A stretch of 64,000 nucleotides of DNA. It comes from Tetragonia tetragonoides. Taxonomy: Eukaryota > Streptophyta > Magnoliopsida > Caryophyllales > Aizoaceae. A program made the position numbers and the translations under genes. Position 1 is the first letter of the stretch; each line of letters opens with the position of its first letter. The notes beneath the pieces were generated by a model. The model was given only the letters and a program-made list of their open reading frames with translations. It was not told where the DNA came from and searched no databases. Location: positions 37,327,501-37,391,500 of the forward strand of contig CM076152.1 in assembly GCA_038025085.1 (NCBI GenBank). The letters run 5' to 3'. Shown here piece by piece: positions 45,171-54,308 of this stretch.

Positions 45171-46441
45171 GACAATGGCTCAGGTGAGGAAGAAGCAGAA
45201 AACGCGAAAAGAGGAGAGAGAAAGCGCCGAAGCGCTTTTTATTGGCTCAAGCCCAGCGCGGCTAGCGGCCTCGAACCCAAGCCCAGCGCCGCTAGCGGCC
45301 CTGCGGACCTGCAGCACGGGTCCCACACAAGCTGACCCAAGGCCCCTTTTTCCAGTCCAAAGTTCGTTATTACAGTTCGTCTCACGGAAATATCAGTACC
45401 AAACGCGCGAGAGCAAAGACCTTAGGCCCACAAATTCAAATTCAACAGTTGACCCATTTTACGGTGTCAACCATTCATAGGTAAAATTAACCCGTTTATT
45501 TTTGCAGGTCTTAGAAACAGAAACATGGGATCTACATGGCGACTCTCGACCCGAGCGCCCAAATTATTTATTTTTGCAGGTCCTAGAAATAGAAACATGG
45601 GATCTACATGGCGACTCTCGACCCCAGCGCCCAAATTATTTATTTTTACAGGTCCTAGAAATAGAAACATGGATCTACATGGCGACTCTCGACCCGAGCG
45701 CCCAAATTATTTATTTTTGCAGGTCCTAGAAACGGAAACATGGATCTACATGGCGACTCTCGACCCGAGCGCCTAAAAAATTTTATATGCTTCAGTCAAT
45801 GATCGCTTAAAGCGGTTATAGTGTCCATTGTTTTTATATGTTTCAGTCAATGATTGCTTAACCTATTGCATTTAAATTGTTCATATGTTTTAACCATTTT
45901 ACAGCCGTCAATTTGATCGCGCTGTCTCGTCGACCTTTTCGTTTCTTATGCAGGGACAGAATCTCGGCATCCGCCGAGTAGTGCTTAGTCACTGTTTGCT
46001 CAATAAAGCATTTATACTATTCACTCTCATGTTACTAACCATTTTTGCAGCCATTATTTGTAATCGCGTTGTCTCGTTGACTTTTTCGTTTCTCGAAAAG
46101 AGACGAAATCTCAACATCCGCCGAGCGGTGTTTAGTCACTGTTTGTCGAAGCACTCTATGTTCATCATCCTCAAAGTATTGCTAACTTTTTCACTCACTC
46201 TGAATACAGGTCCCCAGCAGACGTTTTGGCCAGCTATCCTGCTACTATTAACCTTTCAGTTTCTCTTGTGTTCACAGGGATGAAATCTTAGCACAATACG
46301 AGCATGTTCCAACACAGGTTTGTCTTCATATGCATGCATACTGTACACTCTAACACACTGTTGCACATCAGCATCCTGCATGTCGCCTTCGGAGTACTTT
46401 GATCTTTGCTTTTACTCAAGCTCGATCAAAGTGGGGGCTTC
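45171..46441 (+). other. Repeat-rich region before the Gypsy 3' LTR
   Basis: No gene. It holds two GCCGCTAGCGGC-type palindromes near 45258-45299, a four-unit tandem array at 45494-45775, and a diverged direct duplication of about 85 bases (about 45911-46000 and 46060-46147, both containing CATCCGCCGAG and TTAGTCACTGTTTG). It ends in a purine-rich stretch AAAGTGGGGGCTTC just before the LTR at 46442, the likely polypurine tract. Confidence 0.65.
45494..45775. repeat. Tandem array, four units of about 72 bp
   Basis: The marker CAGGTC recurs at 45505, 45577, 45649 and 45720, giving periods of 72, 72 and 71. Units are nearly identical, each carrying a T-rich stretch before CAGG, then AGAAACATGG and TGGCGACTCTCGACCC. 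Because 72 is divisible by three, the array gives an apparent repetitive peptide, which I do not regard as coding. Confidence 0.9.
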
Positions 46442-47661
46442 TGTAGACGCAAAAAAAGCGTCTTCAGATTTCGCCGCAAAAGCTCGATGATGAAAGGAGT
46501 AATTTTTAAGCTTGAACTGCTATTTCGCTTTAATAGTTTAAAATAAGGTCTCAGGTTTTCCTCAAAACACTCCTTTATTTTCATTCCATCCAAAAGCCCC
46601 ATTCAAGAGTTTTCCAACGACAGGTCTCATGCCTCCTCCCTACCCCCGGTCGCCAAGTTGCGATATAGGGGTAAAATCGTCTTTCGCCACTCAAGGGTAA
46701 AATAGTCTTTTCCTATTTTTCGGATCATCAAAAATTCTCCGGAAGATAAAGACCCAGGACCGCTAGCGGCCCAAGCCAGGGCCGGTAGCGGCGCTGCCTT
46801 TCCCCTCGGGCCTGGCTCATTTTTCAGGCCCGTCTCGTTTTTCAGCTCATTTTCACCCGTCCAACCCTACCTCTCCATGCCTATATAAACAACTCTCCAC
46901 CCTCAGTTCAAAACACACAGTATACAGTTGACAACCTCTATTCTCGGGCGTATTGACACCGAGCTTCTCCCTCTTTCTTTCAAACTTGAGATCTATTTTT
47001 ACTATTCTTGTCAAATATAGCCTACAGTTCAGGTACAAATTCCTGAGGGCTCAAATTAAATTAATTGCTTAATTGTTTGTTTTCTAAGTAGTCATAATGT
47101 AGATATCATGCTAGAATAACGTTTTTATTGCTTCCTAAATATTGTCTGTATAGTTGTTGTGCAGCTCAACTTGTCGAATCGAATGCATGTCTAAATAAGG
47201 GTTAAAAATAAATGTTGTGATGCTTGTGATGAACCAATTAATAGTCTATGTCTAGGTTGTTAATCCGGTTTGTGTGGGGATTATATCTTTAAATTATTAA
47301 GCAAACTTGAGTTAGTAGTGACCGTCATAATACGGACGAGTTGAGTGCCTAACACCTTCCCACCTCGTACCTTCGCTCCCGAACCTATTATTCTTGGGTA
47401 CTTATATGTTTTATATAAGCGAGAGTCTTTCTAAAAACATGATTAGTTCACTTTTCGCGCTATTGGGTGTTCCCTTCGATAAAACGCCGATAGCAGATTC
47501 GTGACCTCTTTCATGGTTTTTATTCAATTCAAGTCTTTTCAAAAGATTTTCTAACTCGATGGTCCATTAAACTTATCTAAGCCCCAAATGACAAATTTTC
47601 TATAAGGACGCACTCCGGGAAAAAATAAAAGGATTGATAATGAAAATCCCGAGTCCTTACA
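46442..47661 (+). repeat. Gypsy 3' LTR
   Basis: 1,220 bp, colinear with the 5' LTR but lacking the first three palindromes. In their place is a short segment with ACCGCTAGCGGC and GCCGGTAGCGGC. It also has a small insertion (GCAGCTCAACT region near 47160) not seen in the 5' LTR. TATA box at 46882-46889. Confidence 0.92.
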
Positions 47662-48520
47662 CAATGTTGACACAAATGCGCGCAAACTCAGCTCGGGAGC
47701 GAGTAAGCGTGTAGTCATCTAGTCTTACAATAGAACCAAAAGGACTAAACAAGTTTTTCAGCCAGCTTTCTTCCCAAAAAACCCAAGGTAAAAAGCGAAT
47801 TTTTATCCATTGATCAACTCTAACAATTTCTGTTTTGAAGGGGGCAAAGAAGGGATCAAAGGGCAGGAGTACAAAGTTTAACCCTTGCACAAACCAGGGT
47901 ATATTAATCCAAATATATGTATGGTCCTCAATATTAGAAAATTTTATTAAAAACCATTTGTTTCCCATGGGATGAAAGCTAACTTCACCTTTAAGATATT
48001 TCCAATCTTTTTTCAATTTAGAAGATATAGAATTAAGCGGTATATCCTCACCTCAAATCTTACTAATCAAGCAAATGGACTTGAACTCTTTCATAATGCC
48101 GAGGAGACTGAATGGTTGCTGATCCTCATGCTTGTTAGTCTGGTCTACTACGACAGCATTAACCTGAACGTCATTGTCACGATTTTGACTGACATGTCCA
48201 GTGATCCTACTGGTATCAAGATTGAGACCGTGATCTCCCATTTCGAAACGGACTGCATCAAGAAAAGAAGCAATGGACTGGTTTGTGGGATTTGGAGGGC
48301 ATCTATCTCCACAATTGCATCGATGTGCATTGTTGTTGGCTGAAGATTGGGCATTATGAGGACAATTGGTATTTGCACAAGGTGGGAAAGCAGTGGCATT
48401 TTAGTGATTGAGGGAATTTGAGGGAGGCTAGGATTAGACGACATAGTCAAGAGAACTACGAAACAGAAATAGCAGAGCAACTATAGTACGCTACTCGCAA
48501 AGCAAAGATCAAATTGAAGA

Positions 48521-48759
48521 CTCCTTCGAACCTTCCCTTCGCCATTTCCAAACACACAAAGCGAATCTTCATATTTGATTATTTTACAGACCCTTGGCCA
48601 TCAAGAAAAACATGCAACAAACAATTAGTATTTTGCATCTTTCATTTCGTCAAATCAAATCCCATTATGCTGTTTATAAAACTAAACTTTCAGGGTCGAT
48701 TTAACCATACATCTAACCAAATTCAATAGATAGGAAAAGAGCTCAGAGGAGAGAGAAAA
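48521..48759. other. Gap between LINE 5' end and methyltransferase gene 1
   Basis: Presumed promoter and 5' UTR of the gene at 48760. The exact LINE edge is unclear; I found no copy of the sequence flanking the LINE tail here. Confidence 0.4.
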
Positions 48760-50468
48760 ATGGCGAAATTGTTTATAAAGCAGGCAAAGCAATACGCAGA
48801 TGCAAGGCCAACATACCCATCTGAGCTCTTTGAATTCATTGCATCAAAAACCCCATCCCATCATCTCGCTTGGGATATTGGCACTGGCAGTGGCCAAGCC
48901 ATTCCCCCTGTAAGTTCCCTTTGTTACCCCCCATTTTCTTCCTATTTCATTTCTGGCTTTGATGATTTTATATTTCCTTAGAGCTTTAAAATTGATTTTA
49001 TTTTTCTAATTTTCACCAAAATTGTCAATGGCGAAAAGGTGAAAGATTTCAATTTGATTTAATTTGATCACCAACCTCATTTCTAGAATTTGGGAATCTG
49101 AGTAAGGGTGTTTTAGGCTATGTTTGGATTCATTGATTTACAATTGAGGATACTAAGATTGTTGCTCAGAATATTTGTTTGAAGCCCCTTATGATCAAGA
49201 TGGGCTGAAAATGTAGGAGTTTCACCTGATAAAATTCAAATTAATTCTACTCATTTCTCCAAAATCAGTAGTTAGCTCACTAGTTTACTCTCATTGTCCC
49301 CAATTTATATGAAAAAATACACATTAGGATGGTACAATTTCATCTTTGAACTTAATTTAAGTTAATGTCCACTAGTACTTAAGGTGCTGAATAGTGGTAA
49401 GACTATAAGACTGCGTATATCTTGACCTCCCCAAAATTCGGCCCTCCGAGAAACACTACCGGTGGTGTTGTTATTGATTGTAATAACTGTAATAAGTTCA
49501 ATAAAGTTTGAGGCAGTACTCCAAATTAGTAATCTCATTGACATGGTTGCATCTCCTCAAAATTAAATTGTTGCATTTGATCATATACTTATTTCCCATT
49601 GGTTATGTCAAACTGATGCTAATGGTAACAGTGTGCACTTTTACAACTAGCTTTCAATTTTATCATTTGGTAGCAAATCAGAAATTTAAACATTTTATGA
49701 ACTCTATTTCTAACTATCAATCAATTGTTTCGATTATTTCAGCTGGCCAAGATGTTCAAGAACGTGATAGGCACAGACACAAGCCCAAAGCAGCTAGAAT
49801 TCGCCCCCAAACTCCCAAATGTCAAGTACCATATCACTTCCCCCACAATGTCCATCTCCGAAATCAACCAAACCATAACAACCCAATCAACGGTGAACTT
49901 AATAACCATAGCCCAAGCAATGCACTGGTTCGATCTCCCAAAGCTCTATGAATCTGTAAAATGGGCCTTGAAGAAGCCCAATGGGATCATAGCAGCCTGG
50001 TGCTACACCATTCCTAAGGTCAACGACAAGGTGGATGCTGTCTTTGGGCCCTTCTACAAGGTGGATTCCGAGCCCTATTGGGATAGGGCCCGGAAGATTG
50101 TGGATGATGAGTATAGGAGCATCGATTTCCCGTTTGAGCCTGTGGATGGATTGGATCACACAGGCCCGTTTGAGTTTGAGGCGAAGAGGGTGTTGGGGGT
50201 GGAGGATTATTTAACGTATATAAGGTCGTGGTCAGCCTATATTACTGCTAAGGAGAAAGGGGTGGAGCTGTTGACGGACGAGGTGGTGGAGAAGTTCAAG
50301 TGTGCTTGGAGGAGTGGAGATGGAGGGAGTGATAGTGAGGAGAAGGTTGTGACGTCTCCTATCTTTTTAAGGATTGGCAAGGTTGGGGACTCCCAAGACT
50401 CTTTAAGTGTACATTATTGGTTGTTTTATGTTGTCATTGCAAGTATTTTGGTATGTGTACCTCAATAA
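48760..50468 (+). CDS. SAM-dependent methyltransferase (Methyltransf_11 type), copy 1
   Basis: Two exons, 48760-48909 and 49743-50468, phase 0, GT-AG intron of 833 bases, giving 291 residues. Class I motif I is LAWDIGTGSG at 36-45. The acidic residue after strand 2 is in NVIGTDTSPKQLEFA (about 57-71), and the family block ITIAQAMHWFDLPKLYE is at about 104-120. This is the plant group annotated as putative methyltransferase similar to the Dictyostelium DDB_G0268948 protein; the substrate is unknown. It resembles the second copy at 51499-53575. Its C-terminus is extended past RIGKVGDSQ by a hydrophobic stretch (WLFYVVIASILVC) that copy 2 lacks, perhaps a stop-loss or a tail anchor. The intron contains a SINE-like remnant. 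Confidence 0.9.
49395..49480 (+). mobile_element. SINE-like remnant in the methyltransferase intron
   Basis: GTAAGACTATAAGACTGCGT, then ATATCT and CCTCCCC, then a TGGTGTTGTTATTG tail, resembling the 3' part of TS-like plant SINEs with a TTG-repeat end. It shares its core with the remnant at 5010-5720. No boxes or TSD are resolved. Confidence 0.4.
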
Positions 50469-51498
50469 AGGAGCGAGAAAGCTAAGGGCAGATTGCAAAT
50501 TGCTCTTTTGTTAGATTGTAAGTACACAAAAACTCGTATGAGGCGGCCTCAAGGTGAGGCTCTCTCTAGTAAGTATGATGTCATGCTTGGCTATAGAGGA
50601 GGCATTACCTTGACGCGGCCTCATAGGAGACCTTTTGAAGTAAGTATATCACATTGTATGTCCACAACGGTCCACATATGTAAGAGAACTGATTTACCAC
50701 TTATGCAATGCAATTGCACTATTGGCGCATTTCGACAATTAATTATGCATCTAATGAATCATTTGTGTATGCTTACAATTCACTTCATTTGAGTATTTCA
50801 TACACTATTTTGGGTGCGAATTTGAACATTACATACATACATAAGTTCCACATATATTCATTATGATCAATCACATTTCCAAGACTACAAAGCAAGCTCT
50901 CCTCTATAGGCAGTTGTTCATCTCATTTGATCAACTTACACGAGTTGAATCCTCACCTAGGCCCTGTTCTGTTCAACGGAATGGTGCGGAACGGTGAGGA
51001 ATGGAACAGAACGGCGCGGCGCGGATAATTCAAAAATATGTAAGACAAAATGAAGTACAAAATACGACGCGAAACGGAACGGAATGCAGCATGGAATCGA
51101 CGAAAAGAACAGGACCCTACTCTATGTCATGTCCATTTATGCATTTGGTTAGTCAATGAGGATATCATCCCTCATCATCCCTCCTACTTACCAAAGTCGG
51201 CTATCACTCGCCCCATACTTTGGTGAATTGAGTTCAGTGAAAAAGAACGCCCTCAAAATGTGAATATTATTGAGAGCATACCATGGACTAACCTAAACAA
51301 AACAAAATAAGTACAGTAGAAGAGAAAAGTCCTGTCAAAGGTGGGGTATTTATCATCATCCATGACGTCAAAGTGCACAACTAAAAAGACCCCAGTTTTA
51401 GCATCCCAGTGTCTTCTATAAATTGGAGCAATTAATCAAAATCTAACGAGAAAGACATCCCCAAGAGCAACTCCCACTACAGAGAGAGAGAGAGAGAA
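50469..51498. other. Spacer between the two methyltransferase copies
   Basis: No gene is seen. It contains the MITE at 50960-51116 and a GA microsatellite at 51481-51497 directly before the old start codon of copy 2. The first few hundred bases are the 3' flank of copy 1. Confidence 0.5.
50960..51116. mobile_element. Short Tourist-like MITE candidate
   Basis: Inverted ends GGCCCTGTTC (50960-50969) and GAACAGGACC (51107-51116), one mismatch, flanked by the 3-bp repeat CTA (50957-50959, 51117-51119). The interior has several GGAACGG-type repeats. The end sequence and TSD size fit PIF/Harbinger-derived (Tourist) MITEs, although CTA is not the usual TWA. Confidence 0.5.
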
Positions 51499-53575
51499 AT
51501 GGCGGCACTGCCTCATCCGAGTTACGATGCAAAGCAAGCAATACTCAGTTGGGAGACCGAGTTACCCACCAGAACTCTTTCAATTCATTGTCTCACACAC
51601 ACCTTCCCATGATCTTGCTTGGGATGTTGGTACTGGCATTGGCTAGGCAATTCCATCCGTAAGTAATTTCATTTTCTCTCTCCTCCCTAATTTATTTCTT
51701 CATTCTCTTGCCCACTTTTTAATAATTTGGGCAAATTAAATGGCTACCGGAGATTTATTGAAATCTCTCAAGCTAGTTAACTGATCCATTTTATGCATCT
51801 AACCAAATTGATCACGCAATTATCCCACCCTAACCCTAACTTGACGTGGGTAAAACTGTGATAAAATATAATAGGCTCATAATATTGGTTCTTGTCATGA
51901 TGTATGGGAGACATCATATTTATAGGCTACAGTTAACTTATTCTCCAAGCACAACAACTAATATGCTGAATATACTAGTTTCCTAAATACATTAGATCAC
52001 TAGTATAAAATCTAGTCATATAATATCTTAATAATATATTCTAATATATCTTATTTCCTAAATGGATGGGAAAATATATTCTCATAATATTTTCCCAATA
52101 TCATATCTCTAACAAACTGAAAGCATAAGTGAATAACCCAATTGTAGTCTTTCATGTTTGAGCTCATTAGATTCTCAATTATGGATACAATTTTTTCAAA
52201 GATAATGAACTTTGGGGTGCTACTTAATTTCACGGTTATTGATATAATGATATTCCTTATTTTCTGCCTGCTTGAACTTGTTGCTAGGAAGCTTGAACAC
52301 TTTGGATAGGTGTTCAATTGTGGGACACGACGTACACAAAATGTGTTTGTGTTGTTGTGTCTATCTGTATCCGTGTCTGGTCAATCTAGCTAGATCATTG
52401 GGTTAACCATGAATGACAGAGGAGATTGCTTCGAATATATGGGATGCGATGTATGTTCCGTTACGAAGAGGCCCTCTAACATGTTTTGAATACATAGCAC
52501 TTACAGATTTTATTAGCTAAATTGGTTGAAATCTTCATTCAATATACTATGTTAACATGTCAAGATTATAATTTTCTTAATAGATTTCAAGTTGCAAAAC
52601 CTGTGAAGTTCAAGTTCCCTTGCTATGAATCAATAATGACTTTACAACAAGTACTTTAGTCTAGAACTTCATAAAAACCTATATGATGAGAACTACTGCT
52701 AGTAGTTAGTAGTTCACCCTAGATCATATTGCAATGGTCGAAATATTGGTTTTGTGAGTGTACTTGTCAATTTTGAAGGGCAAAATGCATGATTTAGTCT
52801 TAAAACCTAAGACTTAACCTTGATTTGATATGTTGATTTTACTCAACTTATCAGCGAATGCTTACATCAACATGAAAGATATATGCTTTGTTCTTAATTA
52901 CTGTATGATCTATCCCTCTTCTTTTTTCAGCTAGCCGAGATATACAAGAATGTGATAGGCACAGATATTAGCCCAACGCAACTAGACACTGCACCCAAAC
53001 TCCCAAATGTCAAGTACTGTCAAACTCCCCCTGTTATGTCCATTCCTGAGCTCGAACAAAAAGTGACATCCCAATCAACCCTCGACCTAATAACCATTGC
53101 CCAAGCAATGCACTGGTTCGACCTACCCAAGTTCTACGAGCTGGTAAGATGGTCACTCAAGAAGCCGAATGGGGTCATTGCAGCCTGGTGTTACACCACT
53201 CCTAGGGTGAACAAGGAGGTGGACGACATTTTCTGGCCCTTCTATAAGGGCTTTTCGGGGCCAGGCTGGGCTGAGACAACATCCGCTGTTGATGATTTGT
53301 ACAGGAGTATCGAGTTTCCTTTCGAGCCTGTTAAGGGGTTGGAACATACTGGACCATTTCAGTTCGAGGCTGAGAAGGTCATGACATTGGAGGATTATTT
53401 CAGGTATATATGGTCTTGGTCAGCTTACAATGCTGCTAAGGAGAAAGGTGTGGAGATGTTGACGGATGACTTGGTAGAGAAGTTCAAGAATGCTTGGAAT
53501 ATTGATGAGAAGAATGAGAAGGTTGTGAAGTTTGTTATAGCTTTAAGGCTTGGAAGGGTTGGAGATTCCAAATGA
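51499..53575 (+). pseudogene. SAM-dependent methyltransferase, copy 2, broken in exon 1
   Basis: A tandem relative of the gene at 48760. The old exon 1 is 51499-51658 (ATG at 51499, donor GT at 51659). A length change early in exon 1 shifts the frame before the YPPELFQF block. In the corrected frame a TAG interrupts the class I motif just after WDVGTGIG. Exon 2 (52931-53575) is fully open, 214 codons, with NVIGTDISPTQLDTAPKLP and ITIAQAMHWFDLPKFYE, and ends RLGRVGDSK before TGA. The intron is 1,272 bases. Either the gene is recently dead, or transcription starts elsewhere and only the exon 2 part is made; without motif I it could not bind SAM normally. Confidence 0.85.
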
Positions 53576-54308
53576 AAATGGCTACTTATATTTGTTACTT
53601 CTTTGTTTTATAGTACTACCTTAAATAATCGAGTTTTTTCCGCTATCCATAATTATTAGGTGATCCAAGATCATCACGTGATTTATGTGATATTGTGATC
53701 CCAATCAATTAGAAATTTGGATAGAGAAATGACCTTTTGGATTGATGATGGCAAAGCTAGCTTGTAGAAACTTGTTATTTCACAATCGACCAAGACTATG
53801 TGACTACATTCTCCTCATCTTTATAGTTCAACTAATGATATAAAGACTTTTCCCAGTTTGGTTCAGTTATCCCCAATTTCCAGTTAGACTAATTGCTCTT
53901 AGTTACCAGTTTCTGGTTTTCAGTTTAAACGAACAAGCCTATAGTTGAAATGGATAATATTCATCATTACTCATAATAAGCACTACTACTAATACTATGG
54001 GGCATATCTCCCCTTAAAAAAAAAACAGAAATAAAATACAATGGGCATCTCTTGTTTCAAAAAGTCAAATACTATAGGCAAATGAGGCCAAAGTCAATTA
54101 CTTAATCGCGTCTTCATTTACTTGCTTCCATCAACAAAGCCTATATAAATACAAGGGACAGTCAGCACGCATTTCATTTTCAGACTTGTGATCACCTCAT
54201 CTCATTTCGCTGCAACTTTCAAGTTTCAAGTCTTCTTCGTATTTTTCTCTCTCCAATTCGTCGATTTTTCATTTTCTCCCTCTAAACCCAAAGGGCTTAA
54301 CACTGATA
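53576..54308. other. Spacer before FIS1
   Basis: No gene. The part near 54120-54308 is presumably the FIS1 promoter and 5' UTR, with CTATATAAATAC at about 54140 as a likely TATA box. Confidence 0.5.

Larger units (their letters stand above)
32911..47661 (+). mobile_element. Large Gypsy retrotransposon, probably Tat lineage, lacking RT
   Basis: 14,751 bp with LTRs at 32911-34213 and 46442-47661, both starting TGTAGACGC and ending TTACA, and the TSD CAATG. The primer binding site TGGCAACTTCACTGGGG (34215-34231) resembles that of Tat/Ogre-type elements. The order is gag, protease, (no RT/RNase H seen), integrase, antisense genes, tandem repeats, 3' LTR. Antisense genes between integrase and 3' LTR are known in Tat-lineage elements. 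RT loss and many stops make it non-autonomous. Confidence 0.9.
27208..48444 (-). pseudogene. LINE ORF1, split by Gypsy and Copia insertions
   Basis: Three pieces. Piece 1 (48444-47667) begins at the ATG MSSNPSLPQIPS, with a frameshift near 48400, then a DUF4283-like region including KKDWKYLKGEVSFHPMGNKW. Piece 2 (32910-32328) continues IDITKPLPGGILVEYGRFK and holds the zinc knuckle CAFCGDSNHNLDDC, followed by a basic, Pro/Ser-rich stretch. Piece 3 (27412-27208) is the acidic tail and ends TPTK before TGA. Across the Gypsy site the codons read ARICVNI-DITKPLP; across the Copia site they read TELQCI-SPEPETDDP. An internal TGA in the tail and at least one stop in piece 1 add to the damage. The family role is RNA binding. 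Confidence 0.88.
21597..48520 (-). mobile_element. LINE split by two nested LTR retrotransposons
   Basis: One non-LTR element reading right to left: 5' part about 48520-47667, middle 32905-32328, 3' part 27412 to the poly-A tail (T-run at 21597-21608). Its own length is about 7.2 kb. The Gypsy element (32911-47661) and the Copia element (27418-32322) interrupt ORF1. At each site the ORF1 frame continues exactly when the insert and one TSD copy are removed. It encodes ORF1, an extra 476-codon frame, and ORF2 with endonuclease, RT, zinc finger and RNase H. The 5' end is not resolved; no LINE TSD was found. Confidence 0.9.

Noticed and set aside
45494..45775. CRISPR-like array
   Set aside because: Units are contiguous tandem repeats without unique spacers, and this is a plant nuclear genome.
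45502..45776. Repetitive peptide frames across the 72-bp array
   Set aside because: The period is a multiple of three, so any open frame repeats. There is no start context and no family match.
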